From positions 1-64,000 of the forward strand of contig DDUM01000068.1 of NCBI GenBank assembly GCA_002344795.1: a stretch of 64,000 nucleotides of DNA, read 5' to 3'. The position numbers and the translations under genes were made by a program. Under the pieces are notes generated by a model. It ran no database searches. It saw nothing but the letters and a program-made list of their open reading frames with translations, and was not told the DNA's origin. Positions within the stretch are counted from its first letter, which is position 1; each line of letters opens with the position of its first letter. Of the stretch, positions 26,308-35,400 are shown in pieces. The stretch is from Flammeovirgaceae bacterium UBA2338 (GTDB lineage Bacteria; Bacteroidota; Bacteroidia; Cytophagales; Cyclobacteriaceae).

Positions 26308-26778
26308 TCATTTGTCGAGGTATTTTTTTGCGTTGTTGGTTGACTCAAAATAAAGAATCGCTCCTTTTTTTTCAGGGTTCATGGTTATAAATGCAAAAGC
26401 CTTGTCAACTCTTACCTTGCTATAAGGATCAATGGCATAACGAACTGACTGATCGTTGTTAAGGTCACGTATACATTGATCACAACAGGCGTAGTAGGTC
26501 TTATCTTGTACGCTTACAGGAACTTGATCTATGCCCATATACATATCCTTCACCATGCAAACCATTTTAGGGTTGATACCCTCACCTGGTGCTGGTGGGA
26601 ATTTAAGGTTTTCATACATTTCATATTTCTTACTATCCTGTTGATAATTAAAAATCATTACACCAACAAGAAAACCTCCAATTGTAAGAATGACAAATGC
26701 GGTAATGAATACATCAAACCACTTTGTTTTCTTTCTTTTTTTAGTGGGCGAGACGCTAAATGTTTTTTTCTTTTTCAT
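26308..26778 (-). CDS. Membrane-anchored YHS/TRASH-like metal-binding protein
   Basis: A 156-residue protein with a basic N-terminus and one membrane helix (about 25-46). The outer domain holds KMVCMVKDMYMG and YYACCDQCIRDLN, a Cys set like YHS/TRASH domains, and then DPYSKVRVDKAFAF. It is a close paralogue of 27488-27952, which has the same domain behind a lipobox. It probably binds Cu or another soft metal in the periplasm. A stem-loop overlaps its leader (26785-26832). Confidence 0.7.
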   Translation of the reverse strand: MKKKKTFSVSPTKKRKKTKWFDVFITAFVILTIGGFLVGVMIFNYQQDSKKYEMYENLKFPPAPGEGINPKMVCMVKDMYMGIDQVPVSVQDKTYYACCDQCIRDLNNDQSVRYAIDPYSKVRVDKAFAFITMNPEKKGAILYFESTNNAKKYLDK

Positions 26779-26784
26779 ACGAAT

Positions 26785-26832
26785 CGATAAAAATTTTGAC
26801 CAAAACCCTCTGGTCTATTTTTTTACTTATCG
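26785..26832 (-). promoter_or_regulatory. Imperfect stem-loop in leader of YHS-like gene
   Basis: CGATAA and TTATCG bound a 48-bp segment with an inner GACCA/TGGTC pairing and A/T-rich middle arms. It ends 6 bp from the start codon at 26778. It could affect translation or be a protein-binding site. Only the pairing is seen. Confidence 0.3.
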
Positions 26833-26892
26833 ATCTATGCCATTTGTTTCTAATATCTGCGGCTTAAAATTTTTAATACCATTCAAACCATT

Positions 26893-27312
26893 TTAATGAG
26901 TGATGGCATCATGAGCTACTGTTAAATTACGCATCACTGTATGATCTTCATTGTGGTGACCATCGCCAGATCCATGATTGTTTGTTATTGATCCCATATG
27001 TATGCCTTGTGCATCGTGATGATGGTCGTCATGCGGATTATTGTGAGAATAGTCACCGTGATATTCCTCGAAGAGATCCACAAAGTGATGAAATAAAGAG
27101 TCATGTAAATGGATACCATCTAAATCATTCTGCTGAAGCGAAGTCTTCCAAGCTTCATCTTCGATGATGGCGTTAGCATAGGATGTCTGGATACCATTGA
27201 ATGCAAAACGATCAGCTACAGACAAATCATGTCTCATGTTGTCATTGCAGGCATAGAATCCACCCGCAAACAGCAATAAGCATATAGATAGTATAATCTT
27301 TTCCTTCTTCAT
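26893..27312 (-). CDS. Small His-rich lipoprotein, unknown
   Basis: About 139 residues from the ATG at 27310-27312, chosen because MKKEKIILSICLLLFAGG leads directly into a lipobox (FYACND). The C-terminal third is very His-rich (HHDDHHHDAQGIHMG, then HGSGDGHHNEDH), a metal-binding composition. It lies between the two YHS-like paralogues. No family is recognised. Confidence 0.6.
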   Translation of the reverse strand: MKKEKIILSICLLLFAGGFYACNDNMRHDLSVADRFAFNGIQTSYANAIIEDEAWKTSLQQNDLDGIHLHDSLFHHFVDLFEEYHGDYSHNNPHDDHHHDAQGIHMGSITNNHGSGDGHHNEDHTVMRNLTVAHDAITH

Positions 27313-27487
27313 AATTGATAACATTAGTAACTAATTGTATTTTCTATGCTTTTGTCGCGAAACCATTGATGCTATTTTATCTAAATCAGTATCTGTCATT
27401 GAAACCACCTTCCTTGTTTAGGTTTTACCATTGATACACTCATCTGGACCCGATCCAATGAAATAGCTTCACTAAATATATTTCAAA

Positions 27488-27952
27488 TCAATTTTTTAGA
27501 AATTCCCTTGCGTTTTGCTCCGACTCGAAATAGAGTACGGCCCCCTTCTTTTCCGGATTCATGGTAATGATAGCCGTAGCTTTATCTACTTTCACCTTGC
27601 TAAAAGGGTCAATTGCTAATCGAGCCGATTCATCCGTGTTAATTGTCTTAACACAATTGTCGCAACAGCCATAGTAAGTTTTGTTCCCTACCGCAATCGG
27701 GATTTGATCTATACCCATGTATGTATTGTTCACCATGCAAACCAGTTTATGATCCAGGGAAATGCCGGATGCGGGTAATGAAGCACTGGCCGTTTCCTGC
27801 TGTTCATGGTCATGCTCGTCCTGCTTTGCAGTACATCCTATCCAAATAAGGATGGTCAGCAATGACAAAAAATGAATTATAAATATCTTGCTTCTTTCTA
27901 ATGCCGTGTTTACTTGAATGGCTGGTGTTATCATGATTTCAGTATTCCTCAT
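27488..27952 (-). CDS. YHS/TRASH-like metal-binding lipoprotein (paralogue of 26308)
   Basis: A 154-residue protein. A hydrophobic stretch ends in a lipobox (ILIWIGCTAK), followed by a short His/Asp patch and the YHS-like domain: KLVCMVNNTYMGIDQIP, YYGCCDNCVKTIN, DPFSKVKVDKATAI, GAVLYFES. Nearly every position of this domain matches the protein at 26308, so they arose by duplication. The upstream Met residues make the exact start uncertain. A terminator-like hairpin lies just upstream (27986-28018), so it may have its own promoter. Confidence 0.7.
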   Translation of the reverse strand: MRNTEIMITPAIQVNTALERSKIFIIHFLSLLTILIWIGCTAKQDEHDHEQQETASASLPASGISLDHKLVCMVNNTYMGIDQIPIAVGNKTYYGCCDNCVKTINTDESARLAIDPFSKVKVDKATAIITMNPEKKGAVLYFESEQNAREFLKN

Positions 27953-27985
27953 TTTAAATATATTTTAATTCGTATTGTTTCATAA

Positions 27986-28018
27986 GAAAAAAAGGAGTTT
28001 GTGTAAATCCTCCTTTTT
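27986..28018 (-). terminator. Rho-independent terminator-like hairpin
   Basis: AAAAAGGAG and CTCCTTTTT are exact complements around a 12-base loop, with A and T runs on both sides, so it could work in either direction. It lies 15 bp after the stop of the DUF3347 gene on the minus strand and would separate that transcript from the YHS-like gene downstream. Confidence 0.7.
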
Positions 28019-28033
28019 CCACCTTGATGCTTT

Positions 28034-28561
28034 TTAGTGAATCATCTCTTTCACACTTCCACAAGTCAGCATCTTGTCACCGTAATAGGGATTTTTAATC
28101 TCTTTATCATTAGAAAGCCAGGAAGCGTTTACCATGGGGCAATAGTCGAGGTAGATCATGCCCATAGAAAGTTTTCCATCCTTTACCAGCATGGCCATCA
28201 TGTCGCTCAGACCGGAAAATGCTGTTCGCTGGTCTTCCAGGTTGTCGGCAACAGCAACTTTTGCGGCTTCATAGGCTACTATCTCGCCACCTTTGACACC
28301 TGTTAATGATTTTTGCAATTCCGTAGCTGCCTTCATTGCATCCTCTTTATTAGATGCAACGAGTGCATCCTTCAGGCTAATGTAATTTTCATAGACTTTA
28401 CCCAATTGGGCATCCTTGAACATCACCATGCTCGCATCCATATTTTTTTGATCCATTTTCATCCTATCATGACCACCATCTTTGGCATGATCATGTTGTG
28501 CAGAGGCTCCCCAGCTACCTAGAACCAGGATAAGCATTATCATTTTTGTATTGATATTCAT
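28034..28561 (-). CDS. Exported DUF3347 family protein
   Basis: A 175-residue protein with a signal peptide (to about 21, WGASAQH), a His/Met/Lys-rich lead and one DUF3347 domain. Its end reads YLDYCPMVNASWLS, IKNPYYG and MLTCG, the same signature as in the proteins at 17490 and 29316. The conserved Cys, Met and His suit Cu(I)/Cu(II) binding. It is 2 bp from the membrane protein upstream. A likely periplasmic copper chaperone for the Cus system. Confidence 0.87.
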   Translation of the reverse strand: MNINTKMIMLILVLGSWGASAQHDHAKDGGHDRMKMDQKNMDASMVMFKDAQLGKVYENYISLKDALVASNKEDAMKAATELQKSLTGVKGGEIVAYEAAKVAVADNLEDQRTAFSGLSDMMAMLVKDGKLSMGMIYLDYCPMVNASWLSNDKEIKNPYYGDKMLTCGSVKEMIH

Positions 28562-28563
28562 TG

Positions 28564-29109
28564 CTATTTAATTGTTACAAATGTCTTTCTGTTTGATAAT
28601 TTCCTACTCACTATAAAAATGATTAATGGGAGTAGGGCGAATTGTAAAACGGGTAAAAGGCCAACTCCTACTATAGGTATTAAGGGCATCGAATCCGCAT
28701 ACAACCAGTCTCCTCTGGAGGTATGCCACATTTCACCTATAATCGCTCCAATGGCCCCAACAAGTAATAAAATCACTACTCTTCCGATACTCAAATTTCT
28801 TATCCAAAAAATATCTTTATAGATAAGGCCAAATAGAAAGAGCAGGATAAACACCATCACTGTGTCCGCCAAAGATGCCAACAGGCAAATTGAAATATGT
28901 TGCCAGTCGTATCGGTGTTCATAATAGAATGGACTATGTGCCAATTCCCAAACTGAATTCATTAGCATGGATATAATCAGCACATACATCACAAAATGAT
29001 TATAGGAGTGCTTGTCATCTGATCTTGTATAAAAAAGGATGAAGAGGCCAACCGCTATCATTAAAGCGATGGTTGGTATAATAAAAATATCGGCACTAAG
29101 GCTATCCAT
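28564..29109 (-). CDS. Polytopic inner-membrane protein, unknown
   Basis: A 181-residue protein with five to six membrane helices. Possible ligands are seen in SVWELAHSPFYYEHRYDWQH and GEMWHTSRGDW, where Trp and His are concentrated. It is located between the Cus adaptor side of the operon and DUF3347, so a role in copper handling is likely by context only. No family is recognised. Confidence 0.6.
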   Translation of the reverse strand: MDSLSADIFIIPTIALMIAVGLFILFYTRSDDKHSYNHFVMYVLIISMLMNSVWELAHSPFYYEHRYDWQHISICLLASLADTVMVFILLFLFGLIYKDIFWIRNLSIGRVVILLLVGAIGAIIGEMWHTSRGDWLYADSMPLIPIVGVGLLPVLQFALLPLIIFIVSRKLSNRKTFVTIK

Positions 29110-29183
29110 AATTTATCATATTCGTTCTGGTGCCTGCAGAATGGGACTACTGTTAACCAACTTTCGCCCCACTTCTACAGGGC

Positions 29184-29309
29184 TTAGAGTCTATGTTGAT
29201 CCCACACCACAAGTACTAACAGCACGATGATCAATGCATAGACAAACCACCTGGCTGGCTTTCGCCAGCGGGCTTCTTTTTCTAATGCAGGTTCACAACA
29301 CTCTTTCAT
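29184..29309 (-). CDS. 41-residue single-span membrane protein beside Cus adaptor
   Basis: The ATG at 29307-29309 opens 41 codons: MKECCEPALEKEARWRKPAR, one membrane helix (WFVYALIIVLLVLVVW), and a short tail DQHRL. The start codon lies 6 bp after the adaptor stop. The vicinal Cys pair at 4-5 is placed at the cytoplasmic end and could bind metal. It parallels the small protein next to czcA (8532-8690). I judge it a real gene because of the spacing, helix and CC motif; the function is unknown. Confidence 0.6.
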   Translation of the reverse strand: MKECCEPALEKEARWRKPARWFVYALIIVLLVLVVWDQHRL

Positions 29310-29315
29310 GTCGCA

Positions 29316-31163
29316 TTATTTATTAATTACTTCCTTAGTTTCTCCACAGGTGAGCATAGCATCACCATAATAAGGGTTCTTGATTTCCTTGGTCGAGCTT
29401 AACCAGTATGCTCCCTTACCATCTCTGAACATAGGGCAGAACTGATAATAAATGATATGATCAGTGATACCAAACATTTTAATGACCCTATGGAGTGTAT
29501 CATTAAAATCCGCATAAGCCATTCGCTGCTCCTGGATATCCCCGGCCGCTTTAATTCTATTAAGAGACCCGGAAAGCCGCTTTAGATTGTCCATCCAATG
29601 ATTATGCATTTCACCTTTCAGTAGTCCCATGTCTACCTTTTTGAGACTTGCCTCCACCAATGGAACTGCCTGTTTTACACTTGAAGCATCAGTTTCCAGA
29701 AATGCCTCCTGCAAAATGAGCTGCTTCTCAAATACTGCTGTTAACTGCTTCCTAAAGTTTGCGTCTACCGACTGGTCCATTTTCATGTTTTCCATAGTAC
29801 TTGCATTTTTGTCTTCTTTATCCTTAACCTCCAGTTTCTTGTTGCCTCCACTCATGTCCATCCCAGCGTGGCCGCCCATGGATGGCTTTCCGCCTTCAGG
29901 GTTCATCATACTTTTCTCACCTTTGAGTTGTGCTGCTGCATCAATTTTGAACACACCGTTGGTAGCTACCATTTCCCCATCCTGTAATCCAGCCTTTACT
30001 ACATAATAGTCACCGGCTTCCGCACCCAATTCAATTTCCCGGTATTGAAACATATTATTGTGGTCATCAGTCATTACATAAACAACTGCTTTTTTTCCAG
30101 TCCAAAGAATAGCCGATTTGGGTACCACCAATTGATTGGCTAATCCTGGCAACATTGTTTTTAATATCCCAGATGCCAGCATTTGAGGTTTAAGGAGATC
30201 CCCAGGATTGTTTAGCTCAGCCCTGACTCCTGCTACTCTTGACATGCGATCTAAAACAGGATCGATAAATGTGATTGTGGCTCTAAATTTTTCACTGGGA
30301 ATTGATTTGATCTCAAAATCAATCTTATCACCAAGCCTGATCCAGGGAATATCACTTTCATAGGCATCAAACATGACCCATACATGACGGAGGTCTACCA
30401 CTTCAAATAGTGGATCACCTTCTTTCACATAGTCGCCAAGGGCAACGTTTCGCATTGTTACCGTACCTGTAATGGGGGACAAAACATCAAAATAAAATTC
30501 GACATCTCCAGATTCTTCTATTTTTGAAATTTGCTCATCGGTCAAGTCCCAAAGTTTAAGTTTATTTCTGGACGCTTTATAATAACTTGGATTAGCGTCT
30601 TTGAATTTCAAAGCCTCAAATAATTCTCGTTGGGCAATAACCAATTGAGGTGAATAAACTTTTGCAAGTACTTGTCCTTTCCCTACTTTTTGACCTGTGT
30701 AGTTTATGAATAATTTTTCAATACGACCTGGGTAACGCGCAGTCAACGCTGAAATATTTCTTTCGTCAGCCATGACTTTACCCGGTAAATAAACCTCTTT
30801 GTATGGCGCCTTCTTCTCTATGGTGCTCATTTCAACCTCTGCAATCTTCATGGCGGCATTTGAGAATCTTACTGTGTATTGATCGGATTCATCATCACCT
30901 TCTGCATTGTCAGATTCGAGTGGGATTAATGTCATCCCGCAAATAGGACATTTGCCAGGCTTATCTGACTTGATCTGGGGGTGCATGGAGCACGTCCACA
31001 CGGAGCTTTTCTGATGAGCTTCCATGGAATGACCATCTGGCAAAACCTGGGAAGTTTCAGCTCCAGATCCTCCAAATAATAGCCAGCCGAATAGTAGACC
31101 AAGTGTGAATACGCCAATTGTAATCAGCACCTTTTTGTTTTTTAACGCTTCTAATATTTTCAT
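29316..31163 (-). CDS. cusB: CusB-type RND adaptor with metal-binding domains at both ends
   Basis: A 615-residue protein. A membrane anchor (about 11-31) is followed by a heavy-metal-binding motif WTCSMHPQIKSDKPG plus CPICGM (56-77). The adaptor core of about 340 residues comes next, including FSNAAMKIAEVEM, lipoyl halves (GRIEKLFINYTGQKVGKGQ) and the barrel. After a Met/Gly/His-rich linker (GGKPSMGGHAGMDMSGG) a DUF3347 domain fills about 460-615 with YYQFCPM, IKNPYYG and MLTCG. The extra domains would capture Cu/Ag in the periplasm and pass it to CusA. One base pair separates it from the TolC-like gene. Confidence 0.9.
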   Translation of the reverse strand: MKILEALKNKKVLITIGVFTLGLLFGWLLFGGSGAETSQVLPDGHSMEAHQKSSVWTCSMHPQIKSDKPGKCPICGMTLIPLESDNAEGDDESDQYTVRFSNAAMKIAEVEMSTIEKKAPYKEVYLPGKVMADERNISALTARYPGRIEKLFINYTGQKVGKGQVLAKVYSPQLVIAQRELFEALKFKDANPSYYKASRNKLKLWDLTDEQISKIEESGDVEFYFDVLSPITGTVTMRNVALGDYVKEGDPLFEVVDLRHVWVMFDAYESDIPWIRLGDKIDFEIKSIPSEKFRATITFIDPVLDRMSRVAGVRAELNNPGDLLKPQMLASGILKTMLPGLANQLVVPKSAILWTGKKAVVYVMTDDHNNMFQYREIELGAEAGDYYVVKAGLQDGEMVATNGVFKIDAAAQLKGEKSMMNPEGGKPSMGGHAGMDMSGGNKKLEVKDKEDKNASTMENMKMDQSVDANFRKQLTAVFEKQLILQEAFLETDASSVKQAVPLVEASLKKVDMGLLKGEMHNHWMDNLKRLSGSLNRIKAAGDIQEQRMAYADFNDTLHRVIKMFGITDHIIYYQFCPMFRDGKGAYWLSSTKEIKNPYYGDAMLTCGETKEVINK

Positions 31164-31164
31164 G

Positions 31165-32427
31165 TTAAAGTTGTTTTCCAGTTAAATAATTGATGTATGC
31201 GACATACGTATTCTGATCCGCCCTTGCTTTTTCCAACTCAAGTTCATATCGCAAGAGCTGCCGATCCATCCGAAGTATTTCTTCGAAATCCTTCCCAGCG
31301 GTGGAATATTGAGCCACCAATATATCCAGTGCCTGATTTGCCAATTGCATCAAACGTTGGTTAAGCGCAACTCTTCTCACAGCGTCTGAGTAGTCTCGCC
31401 ATGTTTTTTCGAGCGCTGTCTTTAATTCGTTCACCTTATTTTCTTTGCGATCTGACACAGAATTTTTTAGAAACTCCCTTTCCTTTATCATGGATTGATA
31501 TTTATTCCGGTACAGGGGAATTCGCACACCTACCTGTGGAAAGATTAAAGCATCCTTTCCATTTTCTGGCATTGTAACATCTGTTCTGGCTGAAATATTC
31601 GTATAGGCCAGCCCCAAACTGAACGAAGGCAATGCCATTTTATGCGCCACCTCTATTTCAGCATCCATAGCTAGTATTTCATGTTCAAAACTTTTAAGTG
31701 ATGGATTTTGCGAAATAATGGAGTCCAGCAGGGTACTTTTATTTTCCGAAAAAGAAATAGTTGCAAGCGTATCTGGTACAATAATATCCATTGGAGTTGC
31801 TGTGTTCAGCAACTCGTTAAACCGCGCTTGTATAGGAATTCGCGAATCTTCGAGATACAACAACTGGTTCTGCAATTCTTCCAAATCCATTTCAACCCTT
31901 AATAGGTCAACGGCACTTCCATTGGCAGATTCCAATCGCACATTGGCGAGCTGACGGAAAGATTGTAAAAGTCGGATATTCTCGCGGGTTATATTGGTTG
32001 CCGCCACCAATACATACAAATCGTAATAGGTACCTCGCACATTAAAGAATAACTTATTTTTAAATTCTTCAAACGCTTCATAACGTGCTTTGGCCAACTG
32101 AGCCACCGCGTTTTCTTGTGATTTTAACTGACCAAACCACGGAAATGCCTGCGTTAAGGAAATGCCAAATCGTTGCGCACCTACCCTGGTTTCTACTGGA
32201 CTTGCAAAAAAACTGAACATAGCTGTGGGATCGGGAAGCGCCTTGGCTTGAGGCATTCTTTCCAACGCGGCATGGTACTGGTTGAATACTGACCTGAGTT
32301 CAGGGTTGTTTTCAGCCGCAATTTTTAAGTAAATATCAATTGGATCTTCTTGTCCTGATTGGGCGCTTACCGTTGTTATCACAAGAAGGTATGCTAGGAG
32401 CCAGATATATCTATACATCGATTTCAT
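31165..32427 (-). CDS. cusC: TolC-family outer-membrane efflux channel (CusC-like)
   Basis: A 420-residue protein with a signal peptide (to about 22, TTVSAQ) and two copies of the outer-membrane-factor repeat, each with long coiled helices (ARYEAFEEFKNKLFFNVRGT; TALEKTWRDYSDAVRRVALN). It overlaps the end of cusA by 17 bp, so the two are coupled. Together with the pump and adaptor it forms a tripartite Cu/Ag exporter. In contrast to the Czc system, channel and pump are separate proteins here. Confidence 0.9.
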   Translation of the reverse strand: MKSMYRYIWLLAYLLVITTVSAQSGQEDPIDIYLKIAAENNPELRSVFNQYHAALERMPQAKALPDPTAMFSFFASPVETRVGAQRFGISLTQAFPWFGQLKSQENAVAQLAKARYEAFEEFKNKLFFNVRGTYYDLYVLVAATNITRENIRLLQSFRQLANVRLESANGSAVDLLRVEMDLEELQNQLLYLEDSRIPIQARFNELLNTATPMDIIVPDTLATISFSENKSTLLDSIISQNPSLKSFEHEILAMDAEIEVAHKMALPSFSLGLAYTNISARTDVTMPENGKDALIFPQVGVRIPLYRNKYQSMIKEREFLKNSVSDRKENKVNELKTALEKTWRDYSDAVRRVALNQRLMQLANQALDILVAQYSTAGKDFEEILRMDRQLLRYELELEKARADQNTYVAYINYLTGKQL

Positions 32428-35400
32428 TCTTTTCGGATTTAGCTTGTCTTTTAACTACACCTTCTTGCCAAGCACAGTAAAGCGTAGGAACAATAAACAT
32501 GGTAATTACTTGAAACAGCATGCCCCCAAAAGATGGGATTGCCATGGGAACCATAATGTCCGAGCCCTTCCCAGTTGAAGTAAGAACAGGTATCAAGGCT
32601 ATAATAGTGGTAGCAGCCGTCATCATGGCGGGACGTACTCTTTGTTGCCCTGCGAGCATGATCGCCTCACGCACAGCAGCGATATCCTTCGGCTTTTCCC
32701 TCTCAAAAGTTTGTTTGATATAGGTGCCCATTATCACTCCGTCATCAGTGGCAACTCCAAACAGTGCAATAAATCCAACCCACACCGCCACACTTAAGTT
32801 AATGGTGTGCATATCGAACAAGTCCCGCATGTTGATTCCAGCTATGCCAAAATTTAAAAACCACTCCTGTGCATAAAACCATATCATGATAAAGCCTCCC
32901 GAAAAAGCAACAAATATTCCGGTGAATACCATGAGTGTTGTTTGAACATTGCCAAATTGGAAATACAGAATTAGAAAAATCGCCAACAGCGATATTGGAA
33001 CAACTATAGCGAGCCGTTTTGTTGCTCTAATCTGGTTTTCATAATTGCCGGTGAATTTGTACGATACGCCAGCAGGCAGCATAAACTCTCCGGCATCCAT
33101 TTTCGCCTGAATGAAACGCTGGGCTTCTTCAACCACATCCACTTCAGCATACCCAATCTTCTTGTCAAAAATTACGTATCCGTTTAGGAATGTATCTTCA
33201 CCTTTAATAATCTGAGGCCCTCTTCGGTACGTGACCTCAGCAAGTTCACCCAAGGGTATTTGGGCTCCGGAAGGTGTTGGAATAAGCACATTCTTCACAT
33301 CGTCAGGATTGTCCCTAAACTCACGTGCATACCTGACGCGCACAGGAAACCGTTCTCGACCTTCAACCGTTGTTGTCAACTTAACTCCACCAATGGCCAC
33401 CTCGATAAAATTTTGAAATTCCTTCATTGATAGTCCGTAGCGAGCAATTGCCTTTCTATTCACATCAAATTCCAGGTATGGCTTTCCGACAATTCTATCT
33501 GCAAAAACAGAGGAAGATTCTATGCTTGGCACCTGTTGTAAGATTTTCTCCAGCTGAAGGCCAACTGATTCTATCGTCTGTAAATCCGGACCAAAAACTT
33601 TAATGCCGATTGGCGCTCTCATGCCCGTTGACAGCATGATCAAACGTGTTTGTATGGGTTGCAATTTTGGCGCAGAGGTCATTCCGGGAACTTTCGTGGA
33701 CTTAACAATTTCCAGCCATATATCATCTGGTGATTTAATATGATCTCGCCATTGACGATAATACTCACCTTTGTCATCGATAATTAACTCTTCACGACTA
33801 AGATTTCTAAACCCATCTTTTCCAGGGTGGTGCTTTGAACCATCTTTTAAAACATAATTTCCTTCCCTATCCGTTTTGAAGCGTAACCGATGTCCGTCCT
33901 CATTGACCATATACTCCGGTTTGTAGACTATTGTGTTCTCAAACATGGATATTGGGGCAGGGTCCAGTGCAGAGTTAACACGCCCCCATTTTCCCACCAC
34001 CGATTCCACCTCGGGAATTTGGGCAACAAAAGCATCGACTTTTCTAATGACATCCGTATTCTCCGCAATTCCAGAATGCGACATGGTAGTGGGCATTAGC
34101 AAATAGGAACCTTCATCAAGCGGAGGCATGAATTCTTTACCAACTCCAGGAAATTTCTTATTAAGGTACTCCCAGGTATCCGTTTGCCTTACATTCAATC
34201 CCATGAAGTCAAGCCCATTGGGTATAAATCCGAAGATTTTATCTACACCTTGCATAGCAGTAATCCCAAAAAGAAAAATGAAAATGGGAATCAAAAAGAA
34301 CTGCCACTTATGTGATAAGCACCATCTCAGCAACACAGGATAAAAATGAACAATGGTCATTAAAGAGCCCAGCACAGTAGTCACGATAATGATTACAAAA
34401 AGATAATTGACGAAAAAACCGTTTTGCGCTCCCAACGGCATCCATGCACCTGTTAGGAAATAGACAACAGTTAACAAGATGATTACTGTATTTAACCTAT
34501 TGACCCAAACGCGTAATTTTTCTGGCCATTTATTTTCAAAGAAATTGTTAACGCCAAATAGGATCAAGGCAATAGCAGGAATGCTTCCGTAAATAATTAG
34601 AAAAGCAAGTCCAAGGCCAGCAGTAACCAATGCCCAAATCTTTTTGGACTTTTCTTTGTCAAAACGAATGGCAAAGATGACGTGAGCGAGTGCAGGAACT
34701 ACGATCAACCCAAGTAAAAGAGAAGACAAAAGTGCAAACGTCTTAGTAAAGGCCAGTGGTTTGAACAATTTTCCCTCTGATGCTTGCATGGCGAAAACAG
34801 GCAAGAAACTTATGATTGTGGTAGCCAGTGCGGTTATAATAGCTGATGCCACTTCCACCGATGCGTCATAAACGATTGTCAGCAGTTTCGTGCCTTTTGC
34901 GCCATGGTTCTCTTCCATTTCCAAATGCCGTACAATATTTTCAGTAAAAACGACACCCACATCCACCATGACACCAATTGCAATCGCAATTCCAGAGAGA
35001 GCCACCACATTGGCATCCACGCCAAAGTACTTCATCACAATAAAGGTCATTAAAACCCCAATAGGGAGTAATGTGGAAATGATGATGGAGGCTCTTATAT
35101 TCATCATCAATACAATTACAACGATGATTGAAATCAAAATTTCATGAGAAAGTGCCTCTTCCAGTGTTCCCAATGTCTCTTTGATAAGACCGCTTCGATC
35201 ATAGAAAGGAACAATAGTTACTTTTGAAACGGTGCCGTCTGGTAAGACCTTTGAAGGTAAACCAGGAGCTACTTCTTCAATCTTCTTTTTCACATTGTCA
35301 ATTACTTCAAGTGGATTAGCTCCATATCTTGAGACCACTACTGCGCCTGTGGCTTCAGCACCACCTTTGTCCAATCCCCCCCTTCTGGTTTCGGGCCCAA

